Origin: Tersicoccus mangrovi
GTDB lineage: Bacteria > Actinomycetota > Actinomycetes > Actinomycetales > Micrococcaceae
Direction of reading: 5' to 3'
Assembly (NCBI RefSeq): GCF_036881825.1
Contig: NZ_JBAJMW010000001.1
Coordinates: forward strand, 186,001-250,000
DNA: 64,000 nt
Shown here: positions 33,360-43,964 of the stretch, one piece after another
How the letters are laid out: each line of letters starts with the position of its first letter
Numbering within the stretch: the stretch's first letter is position 1
The notes under the pieces: model-generated
What the model saw: the letters and a program-made list of their open reading frames with translations, nothing else
What the model was told of the DNA's origin: nothing
The model's database searches: none
Program-made: the position numbers and the translations under genes

Positions 33360-35665
33360 GCGTGATCTCCTCCGGTGGGCAGCAGCAGGGCGACGCCGAG
33401 GTCGCCGACGATGTCAGCGACGCGCACCTGCCCGGCCGCGACCTCCCGGCCGGTGAGCGCGTCGACGGTGGGGACGGCCAGCGAGAGCACCGTCTCGCCG
33501 AGCCCGCCGCGGGCCGCCAGCCCGACGGGCAGGCGGGTGGCCACGGTGACGGCGCCGGGACGGTCGCCGCCGCGGTCGAAGGCGACGACGTGCCCTGCGG
33601 CCGGTCCACTCACGGAGAGCGGGCGATATCCGGCGAACAGTTCGGGCCGGTCCCGGCGAGCGTGCAGGGCGGCCCGCACGACGTGCAGCTTCGCGACCCC
33701 GACGGGACCGATCTCCGGCTGCGGGTCGAACTCGAGCTCCGCGAGCGCCGTGGTCCGCGACGCGTAGTCGACCGGCCGGCGGTTGTCGGGGTCGACGAGC
33801 GAGAAGTCCCAGAACTCCGTGCCTTGATAGACGTCCGGGACGCCGGGGATGGTCAGCTGGATCAGCTTCGCCGCGAGCGCGTTCCGGTAACCGGGCCCCT
33901 CGATGGCGCCGACGAGGTCCTCGATGACGCGCGTGACCTCGCGCCGGTCGTGCACGGCGTCGACGGCGGCCGTCAGCGCCGCCTCGAAGTCCTTGTCCTG
34001 GTCCGTCCACGTCGTGCTCGTGCCGGCCTCGCGGGCCGCCTTGAGCGCGTAGTCCGTGAGCCGTTCGCGGCTGATCGGCCAGGCGCCGACGGTGGCCTGC
34101 CACACGAGGTTCGCGACCGGCGCGTCCGGGATCGGGGCGAGCTCCTGCAGCTGCGCGAAGGTGCGGGCCCACCGGTCCGGCAGCTCGGAGAGCACGGAGA
34201 TCCGGGCGCGGGTGTCCTCGCTGCGCTTGGTGTCGTGCGTGGTCAGGGCGTTCATCGCCAGCGGCCACGCCTGCGCCCGCTCGGCCATCTTCGCGTGGAA
34301 CGCGTCGACGCCCACGCTGAAGATCGACGGGTCGGCCCCGACCTCGGTCAGCGACGTCAGGCGCGTGTACCGGTAGAACGCGGTGTCCTCGACGCCCTTG
34401 GCCATGACCATGCCCGAGGTCTGCTGGAACCGGCGCGCGACCGGCTGGCTCTCGTCCTCGAGCAGCCCGACAAGTACGTCGACGGCATCGGCGAGGTCGG
34501 GCCGGTGGTCGACCGCCAGGTGCGCGGCCTCGTGCAGGTGGGCCGCCCCGTCCTCGGGCAGGTAACTGCGGTAGACGGGGAAGCAGGCGAGCAGCTCGGC
34601 CATCGCGTCCTGCGCGAGCGCGGGGTCGAGCCCGGCGTCCGCGGGCAGTTCCCGCGTCAGTCGCAGGGTCTCGGCCAGCAGGGTGCGGTCGGCGAAGTCC
34701 CGCTTGGTGCCGTGGATCAGCTCGGCCCAGTCGACGGCGCCGGTGACGGCATCGAGGCCGGTCTCCCCGACGGGGTCGGTGAAGAGCCGGTCGACGTCGG
34801 CGAGCGCGTCGTACCCGGTGGTGCCGGCGGTCGCCCAGCCCGACGGCAGCCGCTCCCCCGGCTCGAGGATCTTCTCCACCAGCACGTAGACCCCACCGGT
34901 GGCGTCGGCCAGGTCGTCGAGGTAGCCCGCGGGGTCGCGCAGCCCGTCCGGGTGGTCGATGCGCAACCCGTCCACGAGGCCCTCGTCCACCCAGCGGCGG
35001 ATCTCGGCGTGGGAGGCGTCGAACACCTCGGCGTCCTCGACGCGCACACCGGCCAGGGTGGAGACGGAGAAGAAGCGCCGGTAGTTCAGTTCGGCGTCAC
35101 CCCGACGCCAGTCGGCGAGCTCGTAGTGCTGCCGGCCGTGCACGGTCGCCGCGTCGGCGCCGTCGTCCGCGGTGCCCGCCGCGACCGGGAACCGGTGGTC
35201 GTAGTAGGCCAGCTGCCCGTCGACGAGTTCGAGCTGGTCGACGTCGTCGGCCGAGCCGAGCACAGGCAGCAGGATCCGCCCGCTGTTCGCGGCCCAGTCG
35301 ATGTCGAAGGCACGCGCGTACGGGGAGGCCTGGCCCTCGGCGAGGACCGACCACCACCAGGGGTTGTCGGCCGGGGTGGCGACGCCCTGGTGGTTGGGGA
35401 CGATGTCGACGAGCACGCCCATCCCCGCGTCGTGCGCGGCCGTGGCGAGGGCAGCGAGGGCTTCCGCGCCACCGCGGGACTCGTCCACGGTGGTCGGGTC
35501 CGTCACGTCGTACCCGTGCGTGGACCCCTTCTCCGCGGTGAGGATCGGCGAGAGGTAGATCCAGTCGACGCCGAGCTGGGCCAGGTACTCCAGCTGTGCG
35601 GTCGCGTCCGTGAGGGTGTACCCCTCGTGGATCTGCAGGCGGTAGGTGGAGCGCGGAGTTCTCAT
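33356..35665 (-). CDS. treY: maltooligosyl trehalose synthase
   Basis: TreY converts the reducing-end alpha-1,4 bond of a maltooligosaccharide to an alpha,alpha-1,1 bond. The 769-residue GH13 protein starts TPRSTYRLQIHEGYTLTDA, with YLAQLGVDWIYLSPILTAEKGSTHGYDV, DIVPNHQGV, VDGLRIDHPDGLRDP (nucleophile) and VEKILEPGE (acid), then the long insertions of TreY and TTHDTKRSEDTRARI. I chose the ATG at 35665; the frame runs open upstream into glgX antisense without similarity. It lies 86 bases after glgX across a hairpin. Confidence 0.96.
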   Translation of the reverse strand: MRTPRSTYRLQIHEGYTLTDATAQLEYLAQLGVDWIYLSPILTAEKGSTHGYDVTDPTTVDESRGGAEALAALATAAHDAGMGVLVDIVPNHQGVATPADNPWWWSVLAEGQASPYARAFDIDWAANSGRILLPVLGSADDVDQLELVDGQLAYYDHRFPVAAGTADDGADAATVHGRQHYELADWRRGDAELNYRRFFSVSTLAGVRVEDAEVFDASHAEIRRWVDEGLVDGLRIDHPDGLRDPAGYLDDLADATGGVYVLVEKILEPGERLPSGWATAGTTGYDALADVDRLFTDPVGETGLDAVTGAVDWAELIHGTKRDFADRTLLAETLRLTRELPADAGLDPALAQDAMAELLACFPVYRSYLPEDGAAHLHEAAHLAVDHRPDLADAVDVLVGLLEDESQPVARRFQQTSGMVMAKGVEDTAFYRYTRLTSLTEVGADPSIFSVGVDAFHAKMAERAQAWPLAMNALTTHDTKRSEDTRARISVLSELPDRWARTFAQLQELAPIPDAPVANLVWQATVGAWPISRERLTDYALKAAREAGTSTTWTDQDKDFEAALTAAVDAVHDRREVTRVIEDLVGAIEGPGYRNALAAKLIQLTIPGVPDVYQGTEFWDFSLVDPDNRRPVDYASRTTALAELEFDPQPEIGPVGVAKLHVVRAALHARRDRPELFAGYRPLSVSGPAAGHVVAFDRGGDRPGAVTVATRLPVGLAARGGLGETVLSLAVPTVDALTGREVAAGQVRVADIVGDLGVALLLPTGGDHA

Positions 35666-35716
35666 GGCCTCACGATCGGTCGGGGCACGGGTACGGGAGG
35701 GGTCGAACGTGGAGGG

Positions 35717-35746
35717 GGCCGGTCCGCCCCGGAGGACGGACCGGCC
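35717..35746 (-). terminator. hairpin after glgX (terminator or attenuator before treY)
   Basis: A perfect 10-bp stem (35717-35726 with 35737-35746) and a 10-base loop begin six bases after the glgX stop and end about 50 bases before the treY start codon. It may reduce transcription from glgX into treYZ. Confidence 0.7.
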
Positions 35747-35751
35747 CGCGG

Positions 35752-37935
<2,184 letters not shown>

Positions 37936-37960
37936 GCACACTCCAGTGTCGAGAGGAATC

Positions 37961-37981
37961 GGTATCAGTGCTTATGATACC
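37961..37981. promoter_or_regulatory. AT-rich dyad at the glgX-treYZ promoter
   Basis: GGTATCA-N7-TGATACC is a perfect 7-bp inverted repeat 26 bases before the glgX ATG in otherwise GC-rich DNA. TATCAT inside it resembles a -10 on the minus strand. It is a likely operator for the trehalose operon; the regulator is not in the window. Confidence 0.6.
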
Positions 37982-38019
37982 GGGCCGCGGGGTGACGGGT
38001 TGACCGATGGGGTCCGGCC

Positions 38020-39612
38020 TCAGCCCGCCAGCACGGCGCGGACGGCGGGGGCGGTGGCGTCGATCACGGCGGTCGCGTGCAGCGGGCCGCCGGCGCCGGT
38101 CCCGGCCGGGTCGTGCGCGGCCAGTCGACCGGCGCGGCCGTGGATCGCGGCGGCGACGGCGGCCGCGGCCGCCCAGCGGGTGTCCCCGCCGAGGCCGAGA
38201 CGTTCGGCCGGCTCCGGGTGCTCGGCGACGCCGGCGAGCACGGCGCCGAGGATGCCGGCCAGCACGTCGCCGCTGCCCGCGGTGGACAGCCACGGCGTCG
38301 CGTCGGCCTGGCTGAACACCGCCCCGTCCGGGCCGGCCACGAGCGTCGTCGCCCCCTTGAGCAGCACGGTGCAGCCGGTGATGCGGGCGGCGAGGCGCGC
38401 GTGGTGCAGCGGCCGGGCCTCGACGTCGGCACGCTCGACCTGCTCACCCGACGCGGCCAGGCGGTCGGTCAGCAGGCGCGCGAGTTCGCCCGCGTGTGGG
38501 GTGAGCACGAGGTGGGCGGCTCCGGCGTCCGGCAGCACGCTCATCCCGCCGGCGTCGACCACGGCGGGCGTGCCGTCCGCGACGGCGGCCGCGAGCGCGG
38601 CGCGCACCCGGTCGAGCTGTCCGTCGTCGTCGTTGGTCCCGGGACCCGCGAGCCACGCCTGGACGTGCACGTCGCCGGGCTGCTGCTCGCTGCACACCGC
38701 GTCGGGGGTGCGCGCGTTGATGAGGGTCCCGACGGAGGACGGACCGAGGTAGCGGACCATGCCGACGCCGGCGGCGGCCGCGGCGGCGGTGGTGAGCAGG
38801 GCGGCGCCGGGGTACTGGGGCGAGCCGGCGATGACGCCGAGCACCCCGCGGCTGTACTTCTGTGCGCTGCGGGCGGGGGTCGGCCACAGGGCGCGCAGGT
38901 CCGCGGGCTGCAGGCGGCGCACGTCCGGCTCGGGCAGGGCGTCCTCGATGCCGATCGGCACCACGGTCAGCGCGCCGGACGCCGTCTCGCCGACCCCGGC
39001 GAGATGCCCGGACTTGGCACCGCCGAAGGTCGCCGTCGCGTCGGCGGTCACGTGGGCAGCTTCGGCTTCCCCCGTGTCGGCGTCGACCCCGGACGGGATG
39101 TCGCACGCGAGCACGGCGACGGTGCCGTCGCGGCGGAGGTCCTCCAGATGGGCCGCCAGTCCCGCGGCGGGCTCGCGCAGGCCGCCGGAGCCGCCCGTGC
39201 CGAGGATGCCGTCGATGACGAGGTCGGCGTCGGCGAGCAGGCGGCGGGCGGCCGCGTCGCCGTCGGTGGAGGACGAATCCTCGTCAGCGAGCCGGACGAC
39301 GGTCCCGCCGGCCACGCGCAGAGCGGCCAGGCCCGCCTCGTGGGCGCGGCCGGCGGTCAGGATCGCGGACGGTTTCAGCCCCCGTCGGGCCAGCAGGGCC
39401 GCGGCCCACAGGGCGTCACCGCCGTTGTTGCCCGAGCCGGCCACGGCCACGACGCGTGCCCCGTAGCGGGGCCGGTTCCGGGAATCGAGCAGGGCCAGCG
39501 CGGTGCCGGCCAGGCCGTGGGCCGCCCGGCGCATCAGGGCGTCCCCCTCGCCGGCGTCGAGCCACGGTTGCTCAGCGGCGCGGATCTGCGCGCCGGTCCA
39601 GGCCTCGAGCAT
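38020..39612 (-). CDS. nnr: bifunctional NAD(P)H-hydrate epimerase / ADP-dependent dehydratase
   Basis: This repair enzyme epimerises and dehydrates damaged NAD(P)HX. The 530-residue protein has an N-terminal epimerase domain (VAVAGSGNNGGDALWAAALLARRG, LACDIPSGVDADTG) and a C-terminal ribokinase-like dehydratase domain (GVLGVIAGSPQYPGAALLT, VLTPHAGELARLL, STAGSGDVLAGILGAVL). Both halves look intact. I chose the ATG at 39612 with AAAGGG upstream. It lies 58 bases after acpS in the same direction, a common actinobacterial pairing. Confidence 0.95.
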   Translation of the reverse strand: MLEAWTGAQIRAAEQPWLDAGEGDALMRRAAHGLAGTALALLDSRNRPRYGARVVAVAGSGNNGGDALWAAALLARRGLKPSAILTAGRAHEAGLAALRVAGGTVVRLADEDSSSTDGDAAARRLLADADLVIDGILGTGGSGGLREPAAGLAAHLEDLRRDGTVAVLACDIPSGVDADTGEAEAAHVTADATATFGGAKSGHLAGVGETASGALTVVPIGIEDALPEPDVRRLQPADLRALWPTPARSAQKYSRGVLGVIAGSPQYPGAALLTTAAAAAAGVGMVRYLGPSSVGTLINARTPDAVCSEQQPGDVHVQAWLAGPGTNDDDGQLDRVRAALAAAVADGTPAVVDAGGMSVLPDAGAAHLVLTPHAGELARLLTDRLAASGEQVERADVEARPLHHARLAARITGCTVLLKGATTLVAGPDGAVFSQADATPWLSTAGSGDVLAGILGAVLAGVAEHPEPAERLGLGGDTRWAAAAAVAAAIHGRAGRLAAHDPAGTGAGGPLHATAVIDATAPAVRAVLAG

Positions 39613-39670
39613 GATCGATCCCTTTCGTGCGGGCGTGGGCCGCCGGCGGTGTCGGCGCCTGCGGGCGGCC

Positions 39671-40027
39671 TCAGTCGCCCTCGGCGATGACCATGCCGGT
39701 GGCGATGTCACCGTCGTGGCTGATGGACACGTGCCAGCGGTCGATACCGCGCTCCCGGGCGACCGCCGCGACGCTGTCGCACAGGCGCAGATGCGGGGCG
39801 CCGGCCTCGTCGGTCTCGACCCAGCAGTGCTGCCAGTTCATCCCGGCGGGCGCGCCGAGTGCCTTGGCCGTGGCCTCCTTGACCGCGAACCGGGCCGCGA
39901 GAGAACGCACGTGCAGACCCCGTTCGGACGGCACGAAGAGCCGCCCGACCAGCCGCGGCGTGCGGGCCAGCTGCGCGGCGAACCGTTCGACGGCCACCAC
40001 GTCCACCCCGATGCCGCGGATGCCCAT
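39671..40027 (-). CDS. acpS: holo-[acyl-carrier-protein] synthase
   Basis: AcpS attaches the 4'-phosphopantetheine arm of CoA to acyl carrier protein. The 118-residue trimer-type enzyme has the two Mg-binding signatures, IGVDVVAVERF near the N-terminus and ARFAVKEATAKALG in the middle, and the C-terminal WHVSISHDGDIATGMVIAE. It starts 19 bases after the glmS stop, in the same direction. coaA, which starts CoA synthesis, is nearby on the other strand. Confidence 0.95.
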   Translation of the reverse strand: MGIRGIGVDVVAVERFAAQLARTPRLVGRLFVPSERGLHVRSLAARFAVKEATAKALGAPAGMNWQHCWVETDEAGAPHLRLCDSVAAVARERGIDRWHVSISHDGDIATGMVIAEGD

Positions 40028-40046
40028 CCCGGTCTCCTCGGCGGCT

Positions 40047-41930
40047 CTACTCGACCGTGACCGACTTGGCGAGGTTGCGAGGCTGGTCCACGTCGTAGCC
40101 CTTGGAGTCCGCGAGCTCGCACGCGAACAGCTGCAGCGGCACGGTGGTCAGCAGCGGGGCGAGCAGCACCGGCGTCTGTGGCACCCGGATCACCTCGTTC
40201 GCGTACGGGACGACCGCGTCGTCGCCCTCCTCCGCGATCACGATGGTGATGGCGCCGCGGGCGCGGACCTCCTGGATGTTGGAGACGACCTTGGCGTGCA
40301 GCGAGTCCCGGCCGCGCGGGGACGGGACGATCACGAACACCGGCTGCCCCTCCTCCACGAGGGCGATCGGGCCGTGCTTGAGCTCGCCGGCGGCGAAGCC
40401 CTCCGCGTGGATGTAGGCGATCTCCTTGAGCTTGAGCGCACCCTCGAGGGCCACCGGGTAGCCCACGTGGCGGCCGAGGAACAGCACCGACTCCGCCGTC
40501 GACATGCGCCGGGCGAGGTCCTTGACCTCGTCGGCCGCGTCGAGCACGGACTGGATCTTGGCGGGCACCTCCTGCAGCTCCCGCAGCACGTCGCGGACCT
40601 CGTCGGCGAACTTGGTGCCCCGCAGCTGCGCGAGGTAGAGGCCGAGCAGGTAGGCCGCGGCGATCTGGGAGAGGAACGCCTTGGTGGAGGCGACGGCGAT
40701 CTCGGGGCCGGCGTGCGTGTAGATCACGGCGTCGGACTCGCGCGGGATCGTCGAGCCGTTGGTGTTGCAGATGGAGACGACCTTCGCGCCCTGCTCGCGG
40801 GCGTGCCGGACGGCCATCAGGGTGTCCATCGTCTCGCCGGACTGGGAGAACGCGACGACCAGGGTCTTCTCGTTGACGATCGGGTCCCGGTAGCGGAACT
40901 CGTGGGCGAGCTCGACCTCGGTGGGGATGCGGCACCAGTGCTCGATGGCGTACTTGGCGACCTGCCCCGCGTAGGCGGCGGTCCCGCAGGCGACGACGAC
41001 GATCTTGTCGACGGCCCGCAGGATCGACTCGTCGATGCGCAGTTCGTCGAGCATGAGGTTGCCGTGCTGGTCGAGGCGGCCCATCAGGGTCTGCTCGACG
41101 GCGGAGGGCTGCTCGTTGATCTCCTTGAGCATGAAGGAGGAGTAACCGTCCTTCTCCGCGGCGGCGGCGTCCCAGTCGACCCGGTACTCGGTGCCCTCGG
41201 CCGGATTGCCGTGGAAGTCGGTGATCTCCATCGCCTCGGGAGTGATGGTGACGATCTGGTCCTGCCCGAGCTCGACGGCGCGACGGGTGTAGTCGATGAA
41301 ACCCGAGACGTCGGAGCCGAGGAAGTTCTCGCCGTCACCGAGGCCGACGACGAGCGGGGAACTGCGGCGCGCGGCGACGACGACGTCGGCGGCATCCGCG
41401 TGCACGGCGAGCAGGGTGAAGGCGCCCTCGAGGCGCTGGCAGGCACGCTGCATGGCGACGGTGAGGCGCTGGCCCGGGTCGGCGACCTCGTCCGCGAGGG
41501 AGCGGTAGATGGTCGCGAGGAGGGCCGCGGCGACCTCGGTGTCCGTCTCGGAGAGGAACACGTGGCCGGAGTCGAGCAGCTCGCTCTTCAGCTCGGCGAA
41601 GTTCTCGATGATGCCGTTGTGGATGACGGCGAGGCGTCCCCCGTCGGCCAGGTGCGGGTGGGCGTTCTGGTCGGTCGGGCCGCCGTGGGTCGCCCAGCGG
41701 GTGTGGCCGATGCCGGTCACGGCGTCGGGCAGCGGCGCCTTCTCGATCTCCTCCACGAGGTTCGAGAGCTTGCCGGACTTCTTCCGGGAGTCGATGGCCC
41801 CGTTGACGACGACGGCGACGCCCGCCGAGTCGTAGCCGCGGTACTCGAGACGGCGCAGGCCCTCGAGCACGACGTTCAGGGCGGTGTGGGCGTGCCCGGG
41901 ACGCCCGACGTATCCAACGATTCCACACAT
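40047..41930 (-). CDS. glmS: glutamine--fructose-6-phosphate aminotransferase (isomerizing)
   Basis: GlmS makes glucosamine 6-phosphate for peptidoglycan and UDP-GlcNAc. The 627-residue protein has the N-terminal glutaminase domain beginning MCGIVGYVG with nucleophile Cys2, GHTRWATHGGPTDQNAHPH, and two SIS domains (VACGTAAYAGQVAKYAIEHW, SQSGETMDTLMAV, C-terminal SVTVE). The ATG follows a TAGGCT hexamer by seven bases, so no leader long enough for a glmS ribozyme exists. glmM, the next pathway step, is 2 kb away. Confidence 0.97.
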   Translation of the reverse strand: MCGIVGYVGRPGHAHTALNVVLEGLRRLEYRGYDSAGVAVVVNGAIDSRKKSGKLSNLVEEIEKAPLPDAVTGIGHTRWATHGGPTDQNAHPHLADGGRLAVIHNGIIENFAELKSELLDSGHVFLSETDTEVAAALLATIYRSLADEVADPGQRLTVAMQRACQRLEGAFTLLAVHADAADVVVAARRSSPLVVGLGDGENFLGSDVSGFIDYTRRAVELGQDQIVTITPEAMEITDFHGNPAEGTEYRVDWDAAAAEKDGYSSFMLKEINEQPSAVEQTLMGRLDQHGNLMLDELRIDESILRAVDKIVVVACGTAAYAGQVAKYAIEHWCRIPTEVELAHEFRYRDPIVNEKTLVVAFSQSGETMDTLMAVRHAREQGAKVVSICNTNGSTIPRESDAVIYTHAGPEIAVASTKAFLSQIAAAYLLGLYLAQLRGTKFADEVRDVLRELQEVPAKIQSVLDAADEVKDLARRMSTAESVLFLGRHVGYPVALEGALKLKEIAYIHAEGFAAGELKHGPIALVEEGQPVFVIVPSPRGRDSLHAKVVSNIQEVRARGAITIVIAEEGDDAVVPYANEVIRVPQTPVLLAPLLTTVPLQLFACELADSKGYDVDQPRNLAKSVTVE

Positions 41931-41937
41931 GCCTGCC

Positions 41938-41943
41938 AGCCTA
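41938..41943 (-). promoter_or_regulatory. -10 element of glmS (leaderless)
   Basis: TAGGCT on the minus strand is seven bases before the glmS ATG, with no clear Shine-Dalgarno. Confidence 0.5.
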
Positions 41944-42069
41944 CCGGGGCGCCGCGGCCCTCCGGGCACGGCACGGCGGGCGACGCAGTGACGTGCGCCG
42001 CAGTCGGTCACCGGCGTGTCCGCCACCCACGCCGGGCGCGGCCAAGTGGACTCCCCTCCCACCTGCGGG

Positions 42070-42075
42070 CAGAAT
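42070..42075 (+). promoter_or_regulatory. -10 element of coaA (leaderless)
   Basis: CAGAAT is seven bases before the coaA ATG at 42083. The glmS and coaA promoters are divergent within 152 bases. Confidence 0.5.
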
Positions 42076-42082
42076 CGAGACG

Positions 42083-43078
42083 ATGAGCGTGGAGCCCCCG
42101 GGCCTGGTCCCGACCCTGTCCCCCCGTGCCCCGTCGACGGAGCACGGGGTGAGTCCGTTCATCGAACTCGACCGGACGACGTGGGCGCGCCTGTCCACGG
42201 AGATCGACTCCCCGCTGAACCAGGCGGACATCGACCGACTGCGCGGCACGGGCGATCCCCTGGACCTGGAGGAGATCCGGGACGTCTACCTGCCCCTCTC
42301 TCGCCTGCTCAACCTCTACGTCGAGGCCGCCGGGCACACCCACAACGTCACGACGACGTTCCTCGGCGAGCGCACGCACCGCACACCGTTCGTCATCGCC
42401 GTGGCCGGGTCGGTGGCCGTCGGCAAGTCGACCATCGCCCGCGTGCTGCGGGAGATGCTCCGCCGCTGGCCGAGCACCCCGGACGTCCAGCTCGTCACCA
42501 CGGACGGGTTCCTGCTGCCCAACGCCGAACTCGAGCGCCGGGGCCTGATGGAGCGCAAGGGCTTCCCCGAGTCCTACGACCAGCGGGCGCTGCTGCGCTT
42601 CGTGGCCGAGGTCAAGAGCGGCGCCGAGGAGGTCCGCGCCCCCTGGTACTCGCACCTCGTGTACGACATCGTGCCGGACCGGGAGATCGTGGTCCGGCGT
42701 CCGGACGTGCTGATCGTCGAGGGCCTGAACGTGCTGCAGCCGGCGCGGCGGCACCGCGACGGGCGCGTCGGGCTCACGCTGAGCGACTACTTCGACTTCT
42801 CCCTCTACGTGGACGCGCGCACCGCCGACATCGAGAACTGGTACATCCAGCGCTTCCGGCAGCTGCGCTCCTCGGCGTTCGCCGACCCGCAGTCCTACTT
42901 CCGCCGGTTCGCGACCCTCTCGGACAGCGAGGCGGAGGCCACCGCCCGCGGCTACTGGCGGGGCATCAACGAGCCCAACCTGATCCAGAACGTCCTGCCG
43001 ACCCGCGGCCGGGCCCAGCTCGTGCTGAGCAAGGACGTCGACCACTCGGTCCGCCGGGTCCTGTTGCGGAAGACCTGA
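42083..43078 (+). CDS. coaA: pantothenate kinase, type I
   Basis: CoaA phosphorylates pantothenate, the first committed step of CoA synthesis. The 331-residue P-loop kinase has FIELDRTTWARLS, the Walker A loop VAGSVAVGKSTIAR, TTDGFLLPNAELERRGLMERKGFPESYD, VLIVEGLNVLQ, and SDYFDFSLYVDA. I chose the ATG at 42083 because of the -10 hexamer and family alignment. It is followed one base after its stop by a small lipoprotein gene. Confidence 0.96.
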   Translation: MSVEPPGLVPTLSPRAPSTEHGVSPFIELDRTTWARLSTEIDSPLNQADIDRLRGTGDPLDLEEIRDVYLPLSRLLNLYVEAAGHTHNVTTTFLGERTHRTPFVIAVAGSVAVGKSTIARVLREMLRRWPSTPDVQLVTTDGFLLPNAELERRGLMERKGFPESYDQRALLRFVAEVKSGAEEVRAPWYSHLVYDIVPDREIVVRRPDVLIVEGLNVLQPARRHRDGRVGLTLSDYFDFSLYVDARTADIENWYIQRFRQLRSSAFADPQSYFRRFATLSDSEAEATARGYWRGINEPNLIQNVLPTRGRAQLVLSKDVDHSVRRVLLRKT

Positions 43079-43079
43079 C

Positions 43080-43400
43080 GTGTTCCGGGCGGTGGGCTCG
43101 ACCTTGGTGGTGACCGCGACGATGACCGCGGCCCTGCTACTCAGCGCGTGCGACCGGCCCTCCCCGAGCCCCACGCCGAGCCCGCCGTCGACAACGTCAC
43201 CGGCGCCGACGTCGTCGACGGGAGACTCGGAATCCGCTCCCGGCACGACCGCCACCGATCCGGAAGCGTCGACCACGACGACCACCCCACCGGCCACCGG
43301 TCTCCCGTCACGGCGGATCCCGACGCCTCCCTCCTTCACTCCCATCCGCCCGGACCGAGGCGGCGACCGGATCCCGCCGGACCCGAACCCGACCCGCTGA
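43080..43400 (+). CDS. small hypothetical lipoprotein, Ser/Thr/Pro-rich
   Basis: The 106-residue frame starts with GTG one base after the coaA stop. The first 23 residues are a signal peptide ending in the lipobox LLSAC with Cys24; the rest is a low-complexity Pro, Ser and Thr segment and then a basic Pro-rich end. It has no domain I recognise. The lipobox and tight spacing to coaA support a real, secreted, lipid-anchored protein, but low complexity in GC-rich DNA keeps confidence moderate. Confidence 0.6.
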   Translation: MFRAVGSTLVVTATMTAALLLSACDRPSPSPTPSPPSTTSPAPTSSTGDSESAPGTTATDPEASTTTTTPPATGLPSRRIPTPPSFTPIRPDRGGDRIPPDPNPTR

Positions 43401-43475
43401 GTAACTTTCCTGCGAAACGGGAACTCTTCACACGCCTGACACGTTCTGGTGCTTTCGCCGCGCCTGATCCCGGGC

Positions 43476-43481
43476 TAGCCT
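43476..43481 (+). promoter_or_regulatory. -10 element of mscL (leaderless)
   Basis: TAGCCT is six bases before the mscL ATG, with no Shine-Dalgarno. Confidence 0.5.
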
Positions 43482-43487
43482 GCTGCC

Positions 43488-43889
43488 ATGTTGCAGGGAT
43501 TCAAGCAGTTCATCATGAAGGGCAACGTGCTGGACCTCGCCGTTGCCGTGATCATCGGAGCGGCGTTCTCCCAGATCGTCAACGCCCTCGTCCAGGACGT
43601 GCTGATGCCGCTGATCGCGGCGATCTTCCAGTCTCCCAACTTCGACAGTTTCGCCCTCGTCACCATCAATGGCAACGACGTCAAGTTCGGCGTCCTGCTG
43701 ACCGCGATCGTCAACTTCCTTCTCGTCGCGGCCGCCGTCTACTTCGCCATCGTCCTGCCCATGAACACGATGATCGAGCGGCGCAACCGCCGGCTCGGGA
43801 TCGTCCCGGAGGACGCACCCGCCGACCCGCAGGTGCAGCTGCTCACGGAGATCCGCGACTCGCTCGCGGCCGGGCGCCCACAGGCCTGA
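43488..43889 (+). CDS. mscL: large-conductance mechanosensitive channel
   Basis: MscL is a pentameric emergency valve that opens under membrane tension and releases solutes on osmotic downshock. The 133-residue protein has the N-terminal helix MLQGFKQFIMKGNVLDLAVAVIIGAAF, the periplasmic loop, the second membrane segment VKFGVLLTAIVNFLLVAAAVYFAIV and a C-terminal cytoplasmic helix (LLTEIRDSLA). The ATG follows a -10 hexamer by six bases. It ends at a terminator shared with convergent glmM. Confidence 0.97.
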   Translation: MLQGFKQFIMKGNVLDLAVAVIIGAAFSQIVNALVQDVLMPLIAAIFQSPNFDSFALVTINGNDVKFGVLLTAIVNFLLVAAAVYFAIVLPMNTMIERRNRRLGIVPEDAPADPQVQLLTEIRDSLAAGRPQA

Positions 43890-43907
43890 TCCTTCCCCTC
43901 CGACCAC

Positions 43908-43944
43908 TGAGGCCCGCTCCCGGATCATCCGGGGGCGGGCCTCA
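43908..43944 (+). terminator. terminator of mscL (convergent with glmM)
   Basis: A 10-bp outer stem (43908-43917 with 43935-43944) and a 6-bp inner stem (CCCGGA/TCCGGG) are joined by a T43918-G34 pair, which is a U-G wobble only in plus-strand RNA. That favours termination of mscL. Confidence 0.85.
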
Positions 43945-43964
43945 TGACGTGAACGGCGGTGTGC

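Noticed and set aside
41931..42082. glmS ribozyme or other riboswitch upstream of glmS
   Set aside because: The -10 element ends seven bases before the ATG, so there is no leader long enough, and no ribozyme core is recognisable.
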